Notes: generated by a model from the letters alone, not told the origin. A stretch of 15,244 bases of DNA from Zoogloea sp035335645 (GCA_035335645.1 DAOQMM010000093.1:1-15244); one strand, 5' to 3'. Counted from the first letter of the stretch, positions 5,527 to 13,014 are shown. Made by a program: numbers and translations.

Positions 5527-7155
5527 ATGTCTGTACGCTTTCATTCCTTGAAGGCGCGTCTGGCGCTGCTCGGCCTCATCAGCGTGCTGGGGGTCTGCCT
5601 GCTGGCGGCGCTGTCATTGATCCAGACGACGCGGATCAAGGCGAATCTGGTGGTGTTCGCCGATCGCCACATCGCCCTCAATCACCATGCGACCCGCACC
5701 TATGCCCAGGGGCTGCAGATGGGGCAGGCCCTGCGCAACATCGTCCTGGATCCGGCAAACCGCAAGGCCTACGAAAATTTCGCGCAGGCGTCCGAGAGCT
5801 TCAAGGAGGTCTTTGGCGCCCTGGAGCCCCTCGTCAAGGCGGAGGATGCCGCCGCTGCGGAAGAACTCGCGCAGCGCGTCGCGGCCTGGCGCCCCCTCCA
5901 GGCGCAGGTGCTGGCCCTCGTGCAGGGCGGAGAGGCGGACGCCGCCAGGGCGCTGCTCACGACCCGCGAGACGCCGGCCTGGCGCGCCGTCCGGGAGATC
6001 CTGCTGGCGCAGGTGAAGCGCAGTGACGCAGCCGCGGAGGGCGCGCGGGTGTCCTTGCTCGCCGACGTGGACACGATCGCCGTCGGGGCGGCGGTGGTGG
6101 GTGTTGCGACCCTGGCCGTCGTGCTGGGCGCAACCCTGTGGGTCGGACGCGCGGTGTTCCGTCAGGTCGGCGGCGAGCCTTCTGCCACGGCGGCGTCCCT
6201 GGCACGTATTGCGGCCGGAGATCTGACCGGGGAGATCCGTCCGCGGGCGGGAGATTGCGACAGCATCCTGGCGGCCGCGAGCGACATGCAGGCGCATCTG
6301 GCCGGGCTGGTGCGCAGCATCGGCCGCGGCGCGGTCTCCATGATGCAGGCCAGTGAGGCAATCGCGCGCAATGCCGAGAGCGTGGCCGACACCGCCGAAC
6401 GGCAGAGTCAGGCCACGTCGGGCATTGCGGCGGCGGTGGAGGAACTGACCGTCAGCATCGGCGTCATGTCCGACAACGCGGTCCACGCGGCCTCCCTCTC
6501 GGGCCAGACGGAGGGCAAGGTGCAGGATGGACTGACCCAGGTGTCGGCCACGACGGACACCATCCGTCAGGTGGCTGAGGGTATGACGGCCTTTGCCGAA
6601 ACGATGGGCGAGCTGTCGTCCAAGGTGAGCGGCATCAACGGCATCGTCCAGGCGATCCACGAGATCGCCGAGCAGACCAACCTGCTGGCCCTCAACGCCG
6701 CCATCGAGGCGGCCCGGGCAGGCGAGCAGGGGCGCGGATTTGCGGTCGTGGCGGACGAGGTGCGCAAACTCGCCGAGCGCACCGCCACTTCGACCCAGGA
6801 GATCTCCGCGATGATCGCGGGCGTGCAGGACAGTACCCGCGTCGCCCTCGACAACATGGCGCGCACCCGAGCGGTGGCCCTGGAGGGCGCGCGCCACATG
6901 GACCAGACCCAGGAGGCGGTGGCCGGTCTGTCGACCGTGGCCGCGGGTGTGCGTGAGGAGGTCGATGCGATCCGCGCTGCCCTGGACGAGCAGCGCGCGG
7001 CCAGCACCGACATCGCGCGCCGTGTCGAGCAGATCGCCCAGGGGATCGAGGGCACCCACGTGTCGGCCGCAGCATCCAGTCGAAGTGCGCAGGAACTCGT
7101 CGCCCTGGCCCACGAACTGGAGGCAATGACCGGGCGGTTCCGGGTGAGCGCCTGA
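5527..7155 (+). CDS. methyl-accepting chemotaxis protein
   Basis: This is a 542-residue transmembrane receptor. TM1 covers about residues 10-32 and the periplasmic ligand-binding region about 33-182, mostly helical (four-helix-bundle type) with a His-rich stretch HIALNHHATRTY. TM2 is about 184-206. A HAMP-like region with GGEPSATAASLARIAAGDL follows. The cytoplasmic signalling domain has the conserved hairpin tip EIAEQTNLLALNAAIEAARA from residue 379 and GRGFAVVADEVRKLAERT after it. There is no C-terminal CheR/CheB pentapeptide; the protein ends FRVSA. GGGGAG at 5514-5519 precedes ATG 5527. Its place between sulfur-oxidation units suggests taxis to sulfur compounds, oxygen or redox state, but no heme or flavin motif is present in the sensor, so the ligand is unknown. 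Confidence 0.95.
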   Translation: MSVRFHSLKARLALLGLISVLGVCLLAALSLIQTTRIKANLVVFADRHIALNHHATRTYAQGLQMGQALRNIVLDPANRKAYENFAQASESFKEVFGALEPLVKAEDAAAAEELAQRVAAWRPLQAQVLALVQGGEADAARALLTTRETPAWRAVREILLAQVKRSDAAAEGARVSLLADVDTIAVGAAVVGVATLAVVLGATLWVGRAVFRQVGGEPSATAASLARIAAGDLTGEIRPRAGDCDSILAAASDMQAHLAGLVRSIGRGAVSMMQASEAIARNAESVADTAERQSQATSGIAAAVEELTVSIGVMSDNAVHAASLSGQTEGKVQDGLTQVSATTDTIRQVAEGMTAFAETMGELSSKVSGINGIVQAIHEIAEQTNLLALNAAIEAARAGEQGRGFAVVADEVRKLAERTATSTQEISAMIAGVQDSTRVALDNMARTRAVALEGARHMDQTQEAVAGLSTVAAGVREEVDAIRAALDEQRAASTDIARRVEQIAQGIEGTHVSAAASSRSAQELVALAHELEAMTGRFRVSA

Positions 7156-7182
7156 GCCGGGCCGCGGGAGAGGCCTCGAGGA

Positions 7183-7211
7183 TCGACAGATAATCAATAA
7201 ATTCTTATATT
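7183..7211 (+). promoter_or_regulatory. sigma70-type promoter of the cytochrome c4 gene
   Basis: TCGACA (7183-7188) and TATATT (7206-7211) are each 5 of 6 to consensus with a 17-base spacer. A second, perfect TATAAT lies at 7213-7218 but has no matching -35. Predicted transcription starts near 7218, about 30 bases before the chosen start codon. Confidence 0.55.
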
Positions 7212-7221
7212 CTATAATTCT
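7195..7221. promoter_or_regulatory. candidate BigR-type operator with phased ATTCT repeats
   Basis: Read on the minus strand, 7195-7213 matches 240-258 at the bigR promoter at 16 of 19 bases. On the plus strand, CAATAAATT (7195-7203) also equals 231-239 exactly. ATTCT occurs three times at exact 8-base spacing (7201, 7209, 7217). The element covers the spacer, both possible -10 hexamers and the start site, so a bound repressor would block transcription. Confidence 0.5.
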
Positions 7222-7248
7222 GCACAAAACCAAAAGGGGGAGATGGAC

Positions 7249-7851
7249 ATGGGACTTCGTGTGAGGGGCGCCGTGCTGGCGGCCTGTTGGGTCGTGGCCA
7301 CCAGCGCCGGGGCTGAAGACGTAAAGCGGGCTGAAGAGATCGTCGGCGGGCGCTGCTTCCTGTGTCATGGCATGGAAGGCGAGGCGGCGTCTGCCCTGTA
7401 TCCGCGCCTGGCCAGCCAGCATGCGGAATACATCGCCAAGCAGCTGGCGGACTTCAAGAGCGGGCGGCGCAAGAGCGACACCATGGCCGGCATGGTGGCG
7501 GACCTGACTCCGGACGAGATGAAGAGCCTCGGCCTCTACTTTCAGGCCAAGCCGGCCCGTCATGGAGAAGCCGGCGATGCCGATCTGGCTGGCGTGGGGC
7601 GCTACATCTTCACCAAGGGCAACCCATACTCCGGCGTGGCGGCCTGCACCGCCTGCCACGGGGGCAAGGGGCACGGGACGCCGCAACTGCCCCGGCTGGC
7701 GGGCCAGCAGGCCCTGTATCTGGAAAACCAGCTCAAGCAGTTCAACACGCGCGAACGCACCAACGACAACGCCGTGATGCATTCCATCGCCTCGAAGCTG
7801 ACCGAGCTGGAACTGAAGGCCGTGTCGGCCTACATCTCGACCCTGGACTGA
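7249..7851 (+). CDS. diheme c-type cytochrome, c4 family
   Basis: This is a 200-residue periplasmic electron carrier. A signal peptide (residues 1 to about 22, ending SAGA) precedes two similar cytochrome c domains with heme sites CFLCH (36-40) and CTACH (133-137). Repeated segments YPRLASQHAEYIAKQLADFKSGRR and LPRLAGQQALYLENQLKQFNTRER show the internal duplication typical of c4. Methionine axial ligands are probably in KSDTMAGM and NDNAVMHSIA. I chose ATG 7249 over ATG 7243, because the GGGGGAG site (7236-7242) would abut 7243. Likely roles are accepting electrons from flavocytochrome c or Sox enzymes and passing them to a terminal oxidase. It is a separate unit that converges on fccB and may be controlled by the upstream BigR-like site. 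Confidence 0.9.
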   Translation: MGLRVRGAVLAACWVVATSAGAEDVKRAEEIVGGRCFLCHGMEGEAASALYPRLASQHAEYIAKQLADFKSGRRKSDTMAGMVADLTPDEMKSLGLYFQAKPARHGEAGDADLAGVGRYIFTKGNPYSGVAACTACHGGKGHGTPQLPRLAGQQALYLENQLKQFNTRERTNDNAVMHSIASKLTELELKAVSAYISTLD

Positions 7852-7883
7852 GGGGCGCCGAAAGCCTGGCGGCCGTCTGCCTG

Positions 7884-7918
7884 CGGCCGGCCCGTGTCCG
7901 CTGGGGGCGGGCCGGCCG
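7884..7918. terminator. strong hairpin between convergent genes
   Basis: CGGCCGGCCCG (7884-7894) pairs perfectly with CGGGCCGGCCG (7908-7918) around a 13-base loop, in the 76-base gap between the cytochrome c4 and fccB stop codons. There is no T-tract, so it may act in both directions with Rho or as a 3' stabiliser. Confidence 0.5.
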
Positions 7919-7927
7919 GGGCGGGCG

Positions 7928-9205
7928 TCAGGTCAGCATGTCCGCCCAGATGTTGCGGGCCCAGGAATGGGCGTACTTGCCTTCCAGTTCGTTGGCGGCC
8001 GCCGAGACGCCGCCGGCACCGGGCACGGGCAGCACGACCTTCTTCGCGGCGTCGTACTGGTGCACGGAGCTCACATGGATGACGTTCTTCGGATCGACGA
8101 AGCTGTAGCAGGTGTTCATCACCACCGGCGTCGGGTTGGGCGGCTGGCCGGCCAAGAGGTTGAGGATCGCCGCGGCCGCGACCTTGGCGTGCTGGTTGGC
8201 CATGTGGCCGGACTTGGGCATGGTCGGCGCCGGGAAGAGGGCGTCACCGATCACGTGTACGCCGGGCGTGCCGACCGCTTCGAAGCTCAGCCAGTCCACC
8301 TCCACCCAGCGGTTGTTGATGAGCCTGACGCCGGACTTCGCTGCCACGTCGCCGGCGCGCTGGGGCGGCACCACGTTGAGCACGTCGGCCTTGACCTTGT
8401 CGAACTCCAGCACCGCCGTGCGGCTGGCGGCATCCACCTCCCGCAGCTCGCTGTTGGGCAGGTACTCAAGGATGCCCTTGTATTTCTCGAAGGCCTTTGT
8501 GAACAGGGCCTTCTTCGAGACGATCTCCTCATTGGCGTCAAGGATCAGCACCTTGGAGCGGGGCTTGTTCCGCTGCAGATAGCTGGCCACCAGGCAGGCG
8601 CGCTCGTAGGGGCCGGGCGGGCAGCGGTAGGGCGCCTTGGGGATCGACAGGGCGTACACGCCGCCGTCACGCATGTCCGCGAGCTGCTGGCGCAGGGCGA
8701 CAGTCTGGGGGCCGGCCTTCCAGGCGTGCAGGACGGTGCTGCGGGCGGCGTCGCTCTCCAGGCCCGGCACCTGATCGAACATGAACTCGATGCCCGGCGA
8801 GAGCACCAGCCGGTCGTAACGCAGGCTGCCGCCGGAGGCCAGACGCACCGTGCGGGCGGTGGGGTCGATGGCGGTGACTTCGTCCTGCACCACCTGAACG
8901 CCCCAGGTGTGCTTCAGGCCGTCGTAGCTCAGCGTGATGTCGGCCAGGGTTTTCTCGCCGCCGATCACCAGGTTGGACATGGGGCAGGAGATGAACTGGG
9001 GGTTGCGCTCGATGAGGGTCACGGACACGCTCCGCTCGCTCCACATGCGCAGGTACTTGGCCAGGGTGGCGCCGCCGTAGCCGCCGCCCACCACCACTAC
9101 ATGGCCGTCGGGGCGGCTGCCCAGAGCGCAGCCGGAGAGCCCGGGAAAGGCCGCCGCGCTGCCGGCGAGGGCCGCGCTGCGCAGAAAATCGCGTCGATTC
9201 GTCAT
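7928..9205 (-). CDS. fccB: flavocytochrome c sulfide dehydrogenase, flavoprotein subunit
   Basis: This 425-residue FAD enzyme oxidises sulfide to sulfur or polysulfide in the periplasm. A twin-arginine signal (RRDFLRSAALAG) leads to LSGC at 23-26, a possible lipobox. The FAD-binding motif VVVGGGYGGATLAKYL occupies 37-52. Cys74 in ISCPMSN corresponds to the residue that binds FAD covalently in the purple sulfur bacterial enzyme. Cys195 (RCPPGPYERA) and Cys366 (MNTCYSFV) are placed like the redox-active disulfide, 171 apart. IGDALFPAPTMPKSGHMANQ (319-338) is the second FAD-contact region. Its start is 12 bases after the fccA stop, with AAGGGGGACGG-like bases before ATG. Length is normal for FccB/SoxF. 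Confidence 0.95.
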   Translation of the reverse strand: MTNRRDFLRSAALAGSAAAFPGLSGCALGSRPDGHVVVVGGGYGGATLAKYLRMWSERSVSVTLIERNPQFISCPMSNLVIGGEKTLADITLSYDGLKHTWGVQVVQDEVTAIDPTARTVRLASGGSLRYDRLVLSPGIEFMFDQVPGLESDAARSTVLHAWKAGPQTVALRQQLADMRDGGVYALSIPKAPYRCPPGPYERACLVASYLQRNKPRSKVLILDANEEIVSKKALFTKAFEKYKGILEYLPNSELREVDAASRTAVLEFDKVKADVLNVVPPQRAGDVAAKSGVRLINNRWVEVDWLSFEAVGTPGVHVIGDALFPAPTMPKSGHMANQHAKVAAAAILNLLAGQPPNPTPVVMNTCYSFVDPKNVIHVSSVHQYDAAKKVVLPVPGAGGVSAAANELEGKYAHSWARNIWADMLT

Positions 9206-9217
9206 GGTCCGTCCCCC

Positions 9218-9532
9218 TTACTTGCGGGCGGCGAAGTACGCCGCGATCAGGTCGAGCTGCGCGTCGGTGTATCCCTTGGCGATCTGGTGCATGATCGTCG
9301 CGGGCTTGGCGCCGGAACGGAAATCCTGGAGCTTCTGCAACAGCTTGGCCTTGTCCACGCCGGCCAGCGCCTCGTTGCCGGCGCCGGGCACCGCCCGGCC
9401 GTCGGTGCCGTGGCAGTTGGCGCAGGTGGCGGCCAGATTGCGGGCCAGCTCCGGATCGGGGCGATCCGCCGCCAGCGCCGCTCCGGCGGTGCCTGCCAGG
9501 CACAGCACGGCGCTCCATTGAAGCAGTTTCAT
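9218..9532 (-). CDS. fccA: flavocytochrome c sulfide dehydrogenase, monoheme cytochrome subunit
   Basis: This is a 104-residue small class I cytochrome c. The signal peptide is residues 1-22 (KLLQWSAVLCLAGTAGAALAA). One heme site, CANCH, lies at 37-41, and the likely axial Met is Met81 in ATIMHQIAKGYT. It accepts electrons from the FccB flavin and delivers them to other cytochromes. The start at 9532 is chosen because AGGAGGAGA lies just upstream on this strand and the signal peptide begins there; a longer frame from 9640 would cross the operator region. It is the single-heme type, unlike the diheme subunit of Allochromatium. It is the first gene of the fccAB pair and divergent from soxC. Confidence 0.92.
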   Translation of the reverse strand: MKLLQWSAVLCLAGTAGAALAADRPDPELARNLAATCANCHGTDGRAVPGAGNEALAGVDKAKLLQKLQDFRSGAKPATIMHQIAKGYTDAQLDLIAAYFAARK

Positions 9533-9631
9533 GGGTCTCTCCTCCTGTGTTCCGCCGGTCGGCGGAGATGGTGTGGCGTCCTCCTGGTCTCTCTGGATCG
9601 GGGCGCTGGCCGGTGGTTCCGGCTCTGAATC

Positions 9632-9648
9632 TTCGTGCACTGCACGAA
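9632..9648. promoter_or_regulatory. perfect palindrome in the fccA/soxC divergent region
   Basis: TTCGTGCA-C-TGCACGAA has 8-base arms around one base. Its 13-base core recurs at 3436-3448 upstream of the sigma54 promoter with one change. It lies about 100 bases upstream of the fccA start codon and 10 bases upstream of the predicted soxC -35, a good place for an activator or repressor. No sigma54 promoter with correct spacing was found beside it. Confidence 0.5.
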
Positions 9649-9671
9649 TATTAGTAATTGACGATATTAGT
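9648..9671. repeat. direct repeat ATATTAGT, two copies
   Basis: Copies lie at 9648-9655 and 9664-9671, 16 bases apart, on either side of the soxC -35 hexamer. The stretch is AT-rich, and 9646-9662 begins GAATA and ends TTGAC like the bigR promoter region (241-260), so it could be a weak third operator of the same kind. Confidence 0.35.
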
Positions 9672-9686
9672 GTATGGTTATAGATT
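9658..9686 (+). promoter_or_regulatory. candidate sigma70 promoter of the sox operon
   Basis: TTGACG (9658-9663, 5 of 6) and TAGATT (9681-9686, 4 of 6) are 17 bases apart. The start would fall near 9693, inside the FNR-type box, giving a leader of about 85 bases before soxC. Confidence 0.45.
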
Positions 9687-9698
9687 GATTCGTATCAA
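9669..9698 (-). promoter_or_regulatory. possible promoter of fccAB
   Basis: Read on the minus strand, TTGATA (9698-9693, 5 of 6) is followed after 18 bases by TACACT (9674-9669, 4 of 6). It overlaps the opposite sox promoter, so the two units may compete or share control. This is weak on sequence alone. Confidence 0.3.
9685..9698. promoter_or_regulatory. perfect FNR/ANR/FixK-type box
   Basis: TTGAT-TCGT-ATCAA matches the TTGAT-N4-ATCAA consensus of the FNR/CRP family exactly. It lies between fccA and soxC. Relative to the predicted sox promoter it covers the end of the -10 and the start site, which would mean repression under low oxygen. If another start is used, for instance near 9733 for sox or near 9650 for fccAB, it would sit at the activating -41.5 position. 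Confidence 0.6.
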
Positions 9699-9777
9699 GG
9701 GGCGCTCGCAGATTTTACGCATGCGCCAAGACATGCCCGCCCCGAGCCCGATGACAACCGAAGGGGGAGACACCCAG

Positions 9778-11124
9778 ATGGCTGAGCAGCCCATCCAGCG
9801 GGGACGCCTGCGTCCTGCGCCCGAACATTTCCTGAACGAGGCCGACGTGCAGGCGGTCGAGGCGGGACGCCGCGGCTTCCTGCGCAAGGCCTTGGTCACC
9901 GCGTCGGCGGCCATGGCGGCCACCACGGTGGCCCGTGCGGAGGACGGCGATCCGGCCATCCTCACGCTGCCGCCGTGGACCACCAGCCTGGGCCAGCCGG
10001 TGGCGGCGCGGCCCTACGGCCTGCCGTCCCAGTACGAAAAAGGTCTGCAACGGCGGGAATCGCCGGGGCTCACGCGGATGTCCCAGGTGTCGGTGGCCTT
10101 CACGCCGCTGCAGGGCCTGTTCGGCATCGTTACCCCGTCGGGCCTGCATTTCGAGCGCCATCACCAGGGCTGGAGCGACATCGACCCGTCGAAGCACCGC
10201 CTGATGATCAACGCCAGTGACGACGGCTTCATCCGGGCGCCGCGCGTCTATACCGTGGACGACATCCTCCGCCTGCCGCCGGTGTCGCGCATGCACTTCA
10301 TCGAATGCGGTGCCAACACCGGCATGGAGTGGGGCAACGTGGCGGTGCCCACGGTGCAGTACACCCACGGCATGCTGTCCTGTTCAGAATTCACCGGCGT
10401 GCCCCTGCGCACGCTGCTGGACGACTGCGGGGTGAACTGGAAGAAGGCGCGTTACGTGCTCGCCGAAGGCGCCGACGGTTCGTCCATGACCCGCACGATC
10501 CCGATCGAGCTCGTGGAGTCCGGCGAGGTGCTGGTGGCCTACGGTCAGAACGGCGAGATGCTGCGCCCCGAGAACGGCTACCCGCTGCGCCTGGTGGTAC
10601 CCGGCGTGCAGGGGGTGAGCTGGGTCAAATGGCTGCGCCGCATCGAGGTGGGCGACCAGCCCTGGGCGACCAAGGACGAGGCCATCCACTACGTGGACCT
10701 GCTGCCCGGCGGCCAGCATCGCCAATACACCTCCATCCAGGAATGCAAGTCGGTCATCACGACCCCGTCCGGGGGCCAGATGCTGCTGGACAAGGGCTTC
10801 TACAACATCTCCGGGCTGGCCTGGTCCGGCCGCGGCAAGATCACCCGGGTGGATGTGTCCACCGATGGCGGCGTCAATTGGCGGTCGGCGCGCATCGACG
10901 GGCCCGTGCACGGCAAGTGCCTGACCCGCTTCAATATCGACTGGGTGTGGGACGGGCGACCGGCGATCCTCCAGTCCCGCGCGGTGGACGACACCGGCTA
11001 TGTGCAGCCCCGCTACGGGCAGCTGCGCGCCGTGCGCGGGACCAAATCGATCTATCACAACAACGCGATCCAGTCGTGGAAGGTGGCGGAAACGGGGGAG
11101 GTGAGCAATGTCCAGGTTCTCTAG
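9778..11124 (+). CDS. soxC: sulfane dehydrogenase SoxC, molybdopterin subunit
   Basis: This 448-residue protein has the sulfite oxidase fold. A twin-arginine signal (RRGFLRKALVTASA, from residue 31) exports it folded with its cofactor. Cys177 in HFIECGANTG is the expected molybdenum ligand. The dimerisation domain follows in the C-terminal part (GLAWSGRGKITRVDVSTDGG). With SoxD it removes six electrons from the sulfane sulfur bound to SoxY, so thiosulfate can go fully to sulfate without stored sulfur globules. I chose ATG 9778 because AAGGGGGAGA lies just upstream; a frame open from 9658 begins in the promoter. The soxD start overlaps its end by 17 bases. It is the first gene of the sox operon. 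Confidence 0.95.
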   Translation: MAEQPIQRGRLRPAPEHFLNEADVQAVEAGRRGFLRKALVTASAAMAATTVARAEDGDPAILTLPPWTTSLGQPVAARPYGLPSQYEKGLQRRESPGLTRMSQVSVAFTPLQGLFGIVTPSGLHFERHHQGWSDIDPSKHRLMINASDDGFIRAPRVYTVDDILRLPPVSRMHFIECGANTGMEWGNVAVPTVQYTHGMLSCSEFTGVPLRTLLDDCGVNWKKARYVLAEGADGSSMTRTIPIELVESGEVLVAYGQNGEMLRPENGYPLRLVVPGVQGVSWVKWLRRIEVGDQPWATKDEAIHYVDLLPGGQHRQYTSIQECKSVITTPSGGQMLLDKGFYNISGLAWSGRGKITRVDVSTDGGVNWRSARIDGPVHGKCLTRFNIDWVWDGRPAILQSRAVDDTGYVQPRYGQLRAVRGTKSIYHNNAIQSWKVAETGEVSNVQVL

Positions 11125-12184
11125 GATTCCACTGGCGCTGGTTGCCCTGGTCGCCCTGGGGCTGGCGGGGACGGCCGTGGCGGACGGGAAGTTCCCGGGC
11201 ATTGGTCGGCCGGCCACGGCGGCCGAGGTGCGCGCCTGGGACATCGACGTGCGTCCCGATTTCAAGGGCCTGCGCCCCGGCAGCGGCAGCGTGGACCAGG
11301 GGCAGGAGGTCTGGGAGGCCAAATGCGCGTCCTGTCATGGCACCTTCGGAGAGTCCAACGAGGTGCATACGCCGCTCATCGGCGGCACCACACAGGACGA
11401 CATTCGGACCGGTCACGTGGCTTCCCTGGCGAAGGGTGACGTGCCCCAGCGCACCGCCATCATGAAGGTGGCGACGGTGTCCACCCTGTTTGACTACATC
11501 AACCGGGCGATGCCCCTGACGGCCCCCAAGAGCCTCAAGAATGACGAGGTCTATGCCCTGCTCGCCTATCTGCTCAATCTGGCCGAGGTGGTGCCCGCCG
11601 ACTTCGTGCTGAGCAACTGGAACATCGCCGAGGTGCAGCAGCGCATGCCCAACCGCAAGGGCATGACCACCGATCACGGGATGTGGCCCGGTGCCTCGGC
11701 GGCTAGGGGAGGCATCGGCAACGGCGGCACGCCGGACGTGAAGAACACCGCCTGCATGCATCGCTGCAAGGACGCGGTGCAGGTGGCGTCCCTGCTGCCG
11801 GCCTATGCCGAGACGGCCCACGGCAATCTGGCGGAGCAGAATCGCAGCGTCGGCCCAGTGCGTGGCAAGGAGACTGGCGCGCGGGCCATGGCGGACGCGA
11901 AATCTGTGGCGCTGAGCGAGAATGCGGCGATGGCGAAACTCGCCGGTGACAGCGGCTGCATGGCCTGCCACGGTCTGGCCAGCCGCGTCGTCGGGCCCGG
12001 TTACAACGAAGTGGCCACCCGCTACACGGGCCAGCCCGACGCCGAGGCGAAGCTGGCGGCCAAGGTCAAGGCCGGCGGGCAGGGTGTCTGGGGCGCGATC
12101 CCCATGCCGCCCCAGAGCCAGTTGAAGGACGGGGATGTGCGCAGCCTCGTGAAGTGGATCCTGTCCGGCGCCAAGGCGCAATAA
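11108..12184 (+). CDS. soxD: SoxD, diheme cytochrome c subunit of sulfane dehydrogenase
   Basis: This is a 358-residue periplasmic protein. The signal peptide ends near residue 25 (GTAVADG). The first heme site is CASCH (73-77). A middle region holds a Cys pair in NTACMHRCKDA, not a heme motif. The second heme site is CMACH (284-288), close to the C-terminus and followed by a c551/552-like domain (YNEVATRYTG, IPMPPQSQLKDGDVRSLVKWIL). It takes electrons from SoxC to the small cytochrome pool. The start overlaps soxC by 17 bases, preceded by GGGGGAGG, so the two subunits are coupled in translation. The presence of soxCD indicates complete oxidation of thiosulfate. Confidence 0.95.
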   Translation: MSRFSRIPLALVALVALGLAGTAVADGKFPGIGRPATAAEVRAWDIDVRPDFKGLRPGSGSVDQGQEVWEAKCASCHGTFGESNEVHTPLIGGTTQDDIRTGHVASLAKGDVPQRTAIMKVATVSTLFDYINRAMPLTAPKSLKNDEVYALLAYLLNLAEVVPADFVLSNWNIAEVQQRMPNRKGMTTDHGMWPGASAARGGIGNGGTPDVKNTACMHRCKDAVQVASLLPAYAETAHGNLAEQNRSVGPVRGKETGARAMADAKSVALSENAAMAKLAGDSGCMACHGLASRVVGPGYNEVATRYTGQPDAEAKLAAKVKAGGQGVWGAIPMPPQSQLKDGDVRSLVKWILSGAKAQ

Positions 12185-12212
12185 ACGACATCAACGAAGG
12201 AGAGAGAGACCT

Positions 12213-12680
12213 ATGAACATGGAACGCCGTGAAGTCCTCAAGGCGGGCAGCGGGCTTGGCCTGCTCGGCCTGCTGGTCGCCGCCGGACTGATCACCCCGG
12301 GCGAGGCCCGCGCCGAATGGGCCAAGGCGGCCTTCGACGCGAAGAGCATCGAAGACACCCTCAAGGCCCTGGGCGCCGGCAAGCCGGACAGCTCGGCCGA
12401 CATCCAGATCACCGCGCCGGACATCGCCGAGAACGGCGCCGTGGTGCCGGTGGGCGTGGTCACCGCGCTGCCCGACGTGCAGGTCATCGCCTTGCTGGTG
12501 GAGAAGAATCCCAATCCGCTGGCGGCCAGCTTCACGCTGCCGGCCGGCACCGAGCCGAGCGTGCAGACCCGCGTCAAGATGGGACAGACCTCCGACGTCT
12601 ACGCCGTGGTCAAGGCCGGCGGCAAGTTCCTCATGACCAAGAAGGAAATCAAGGTCACCCTCGGCGGCTGCGGCGGCTGA
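12213..12680 (+). CDS. soxY: SoxY, sulfur carrier subunit
   Basis: This 155-residue protein ends in the swinging-arm motif GGCGG, where Cys153 carries the sulfur intermediates through the Sox cycle. A Tat-type signal (RREVLKAGSGLGLLG) covers about residues 5-34, ending EARA before the mature EWAKAAF. SoxY pairs with SoxZ in the periplasm and is loaded by SoxAX, hydrolysed by SoxB and oxidised by SoxCD. GAAGGAGAGAGA precedes the ATG; the second ATG at codon 3 is an alternative. Only 28 bases separate it from soxD. Confidence 0.96.
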   Translation: MNMERREVLKAGSGLGLLGLLVAAGLITPGEARAEWAKAAFDAKSIEDTLKALGAGKPDSSADIQITAPDIAENGAVVPVGVVTALPDVQVIALLVEKNPNPLAASFTLPAGTEPSVQTRVKMGQTSDVYAVVKAGGKFLMTKKEIKVTLGGCGG

Positions 12681-12702
12681 TCAAACATTCCAGGAGATTC
12701 CC

Positions 12703-13014
12703 ATGGCAGACCCGATGAAGATTCGCGCCAGCGCCAAGGACGGCATGACCGAAGTGAAGGTGCTGATGAGCCACGAGATGGAGACCGGCCAGCGCAAGGA
12801 CGCCTCCGGCGCCCTGGTGCCCGCTCATTTCATCACCGAAGTGACCGCCGAGCACAACGGCCGGCCGGTGCTGGCGGCCCAGTTCGGCACCGCCGTGTCG
12901 AAGAACCCCTACCTCGCCTTCAAGTTCAAGGGCGGGGCCAAGGGCGACAAGCTGACAGTGAGCTGGGTGGATAGCAAGGGCGACACGCGTCGCGACGAAG
13001 TCCTGATCGCCTGA
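12703..13014 (+). CDS. soxZ: SoxZ, sulfur carrier partner
   Basis: This 103-residue immunoglobulin-like beta-sandwich protein has SoxZ hallmarks: an early MKIRASAKDGMTEVKVLMSHEMETG segment, AHFITEVTAEHNG and the closing VSWVDSKGDTRRDE. It has no signal peptide and no cysteine. SoxZ is exported as a folded dimer with Tat-dependent SoxY. AGGAG lies before the ATG, 22 bases after soxY. Confidence 0.96.
   Translation: MADPMKIRASAKDGMTEVKVLMSHEMETGQRKDASGALVPAHFITEVTAEHNGRPVLAAQFGTAVSKNPYLAFKFKGGAKGDKLTVSWVDSKGDTRRDEVLIA

Noticed and set aside
5614..7782. 722-residue reading frame on the minus strand across the chemoreceptor
   Set aside because: It mirrors a real, fully motif-supported gene on the plus strand, spans two genes and shows no recognisable domain. 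Long antisense frames are common in GC-rich DNA.
7967..9628. 553-residue plus-strand frame antisense to fccB and fccA
   Set aside because: It is a shadow of the two clear cytochrome/flavoprotein genes, with no ribosome binding site or domain.
9675..9690. Sigma54 promoter in the fccA/soxC region
   Set aside because: TGG and TTG are present, but the distance is one base short and -12 lacks GC.
9658..9777. Longer soxC start from 9658
   Set aside because: It begins in the -35 element and runs through the FNR box; ATG 9778 has a strong ribosome binding site.
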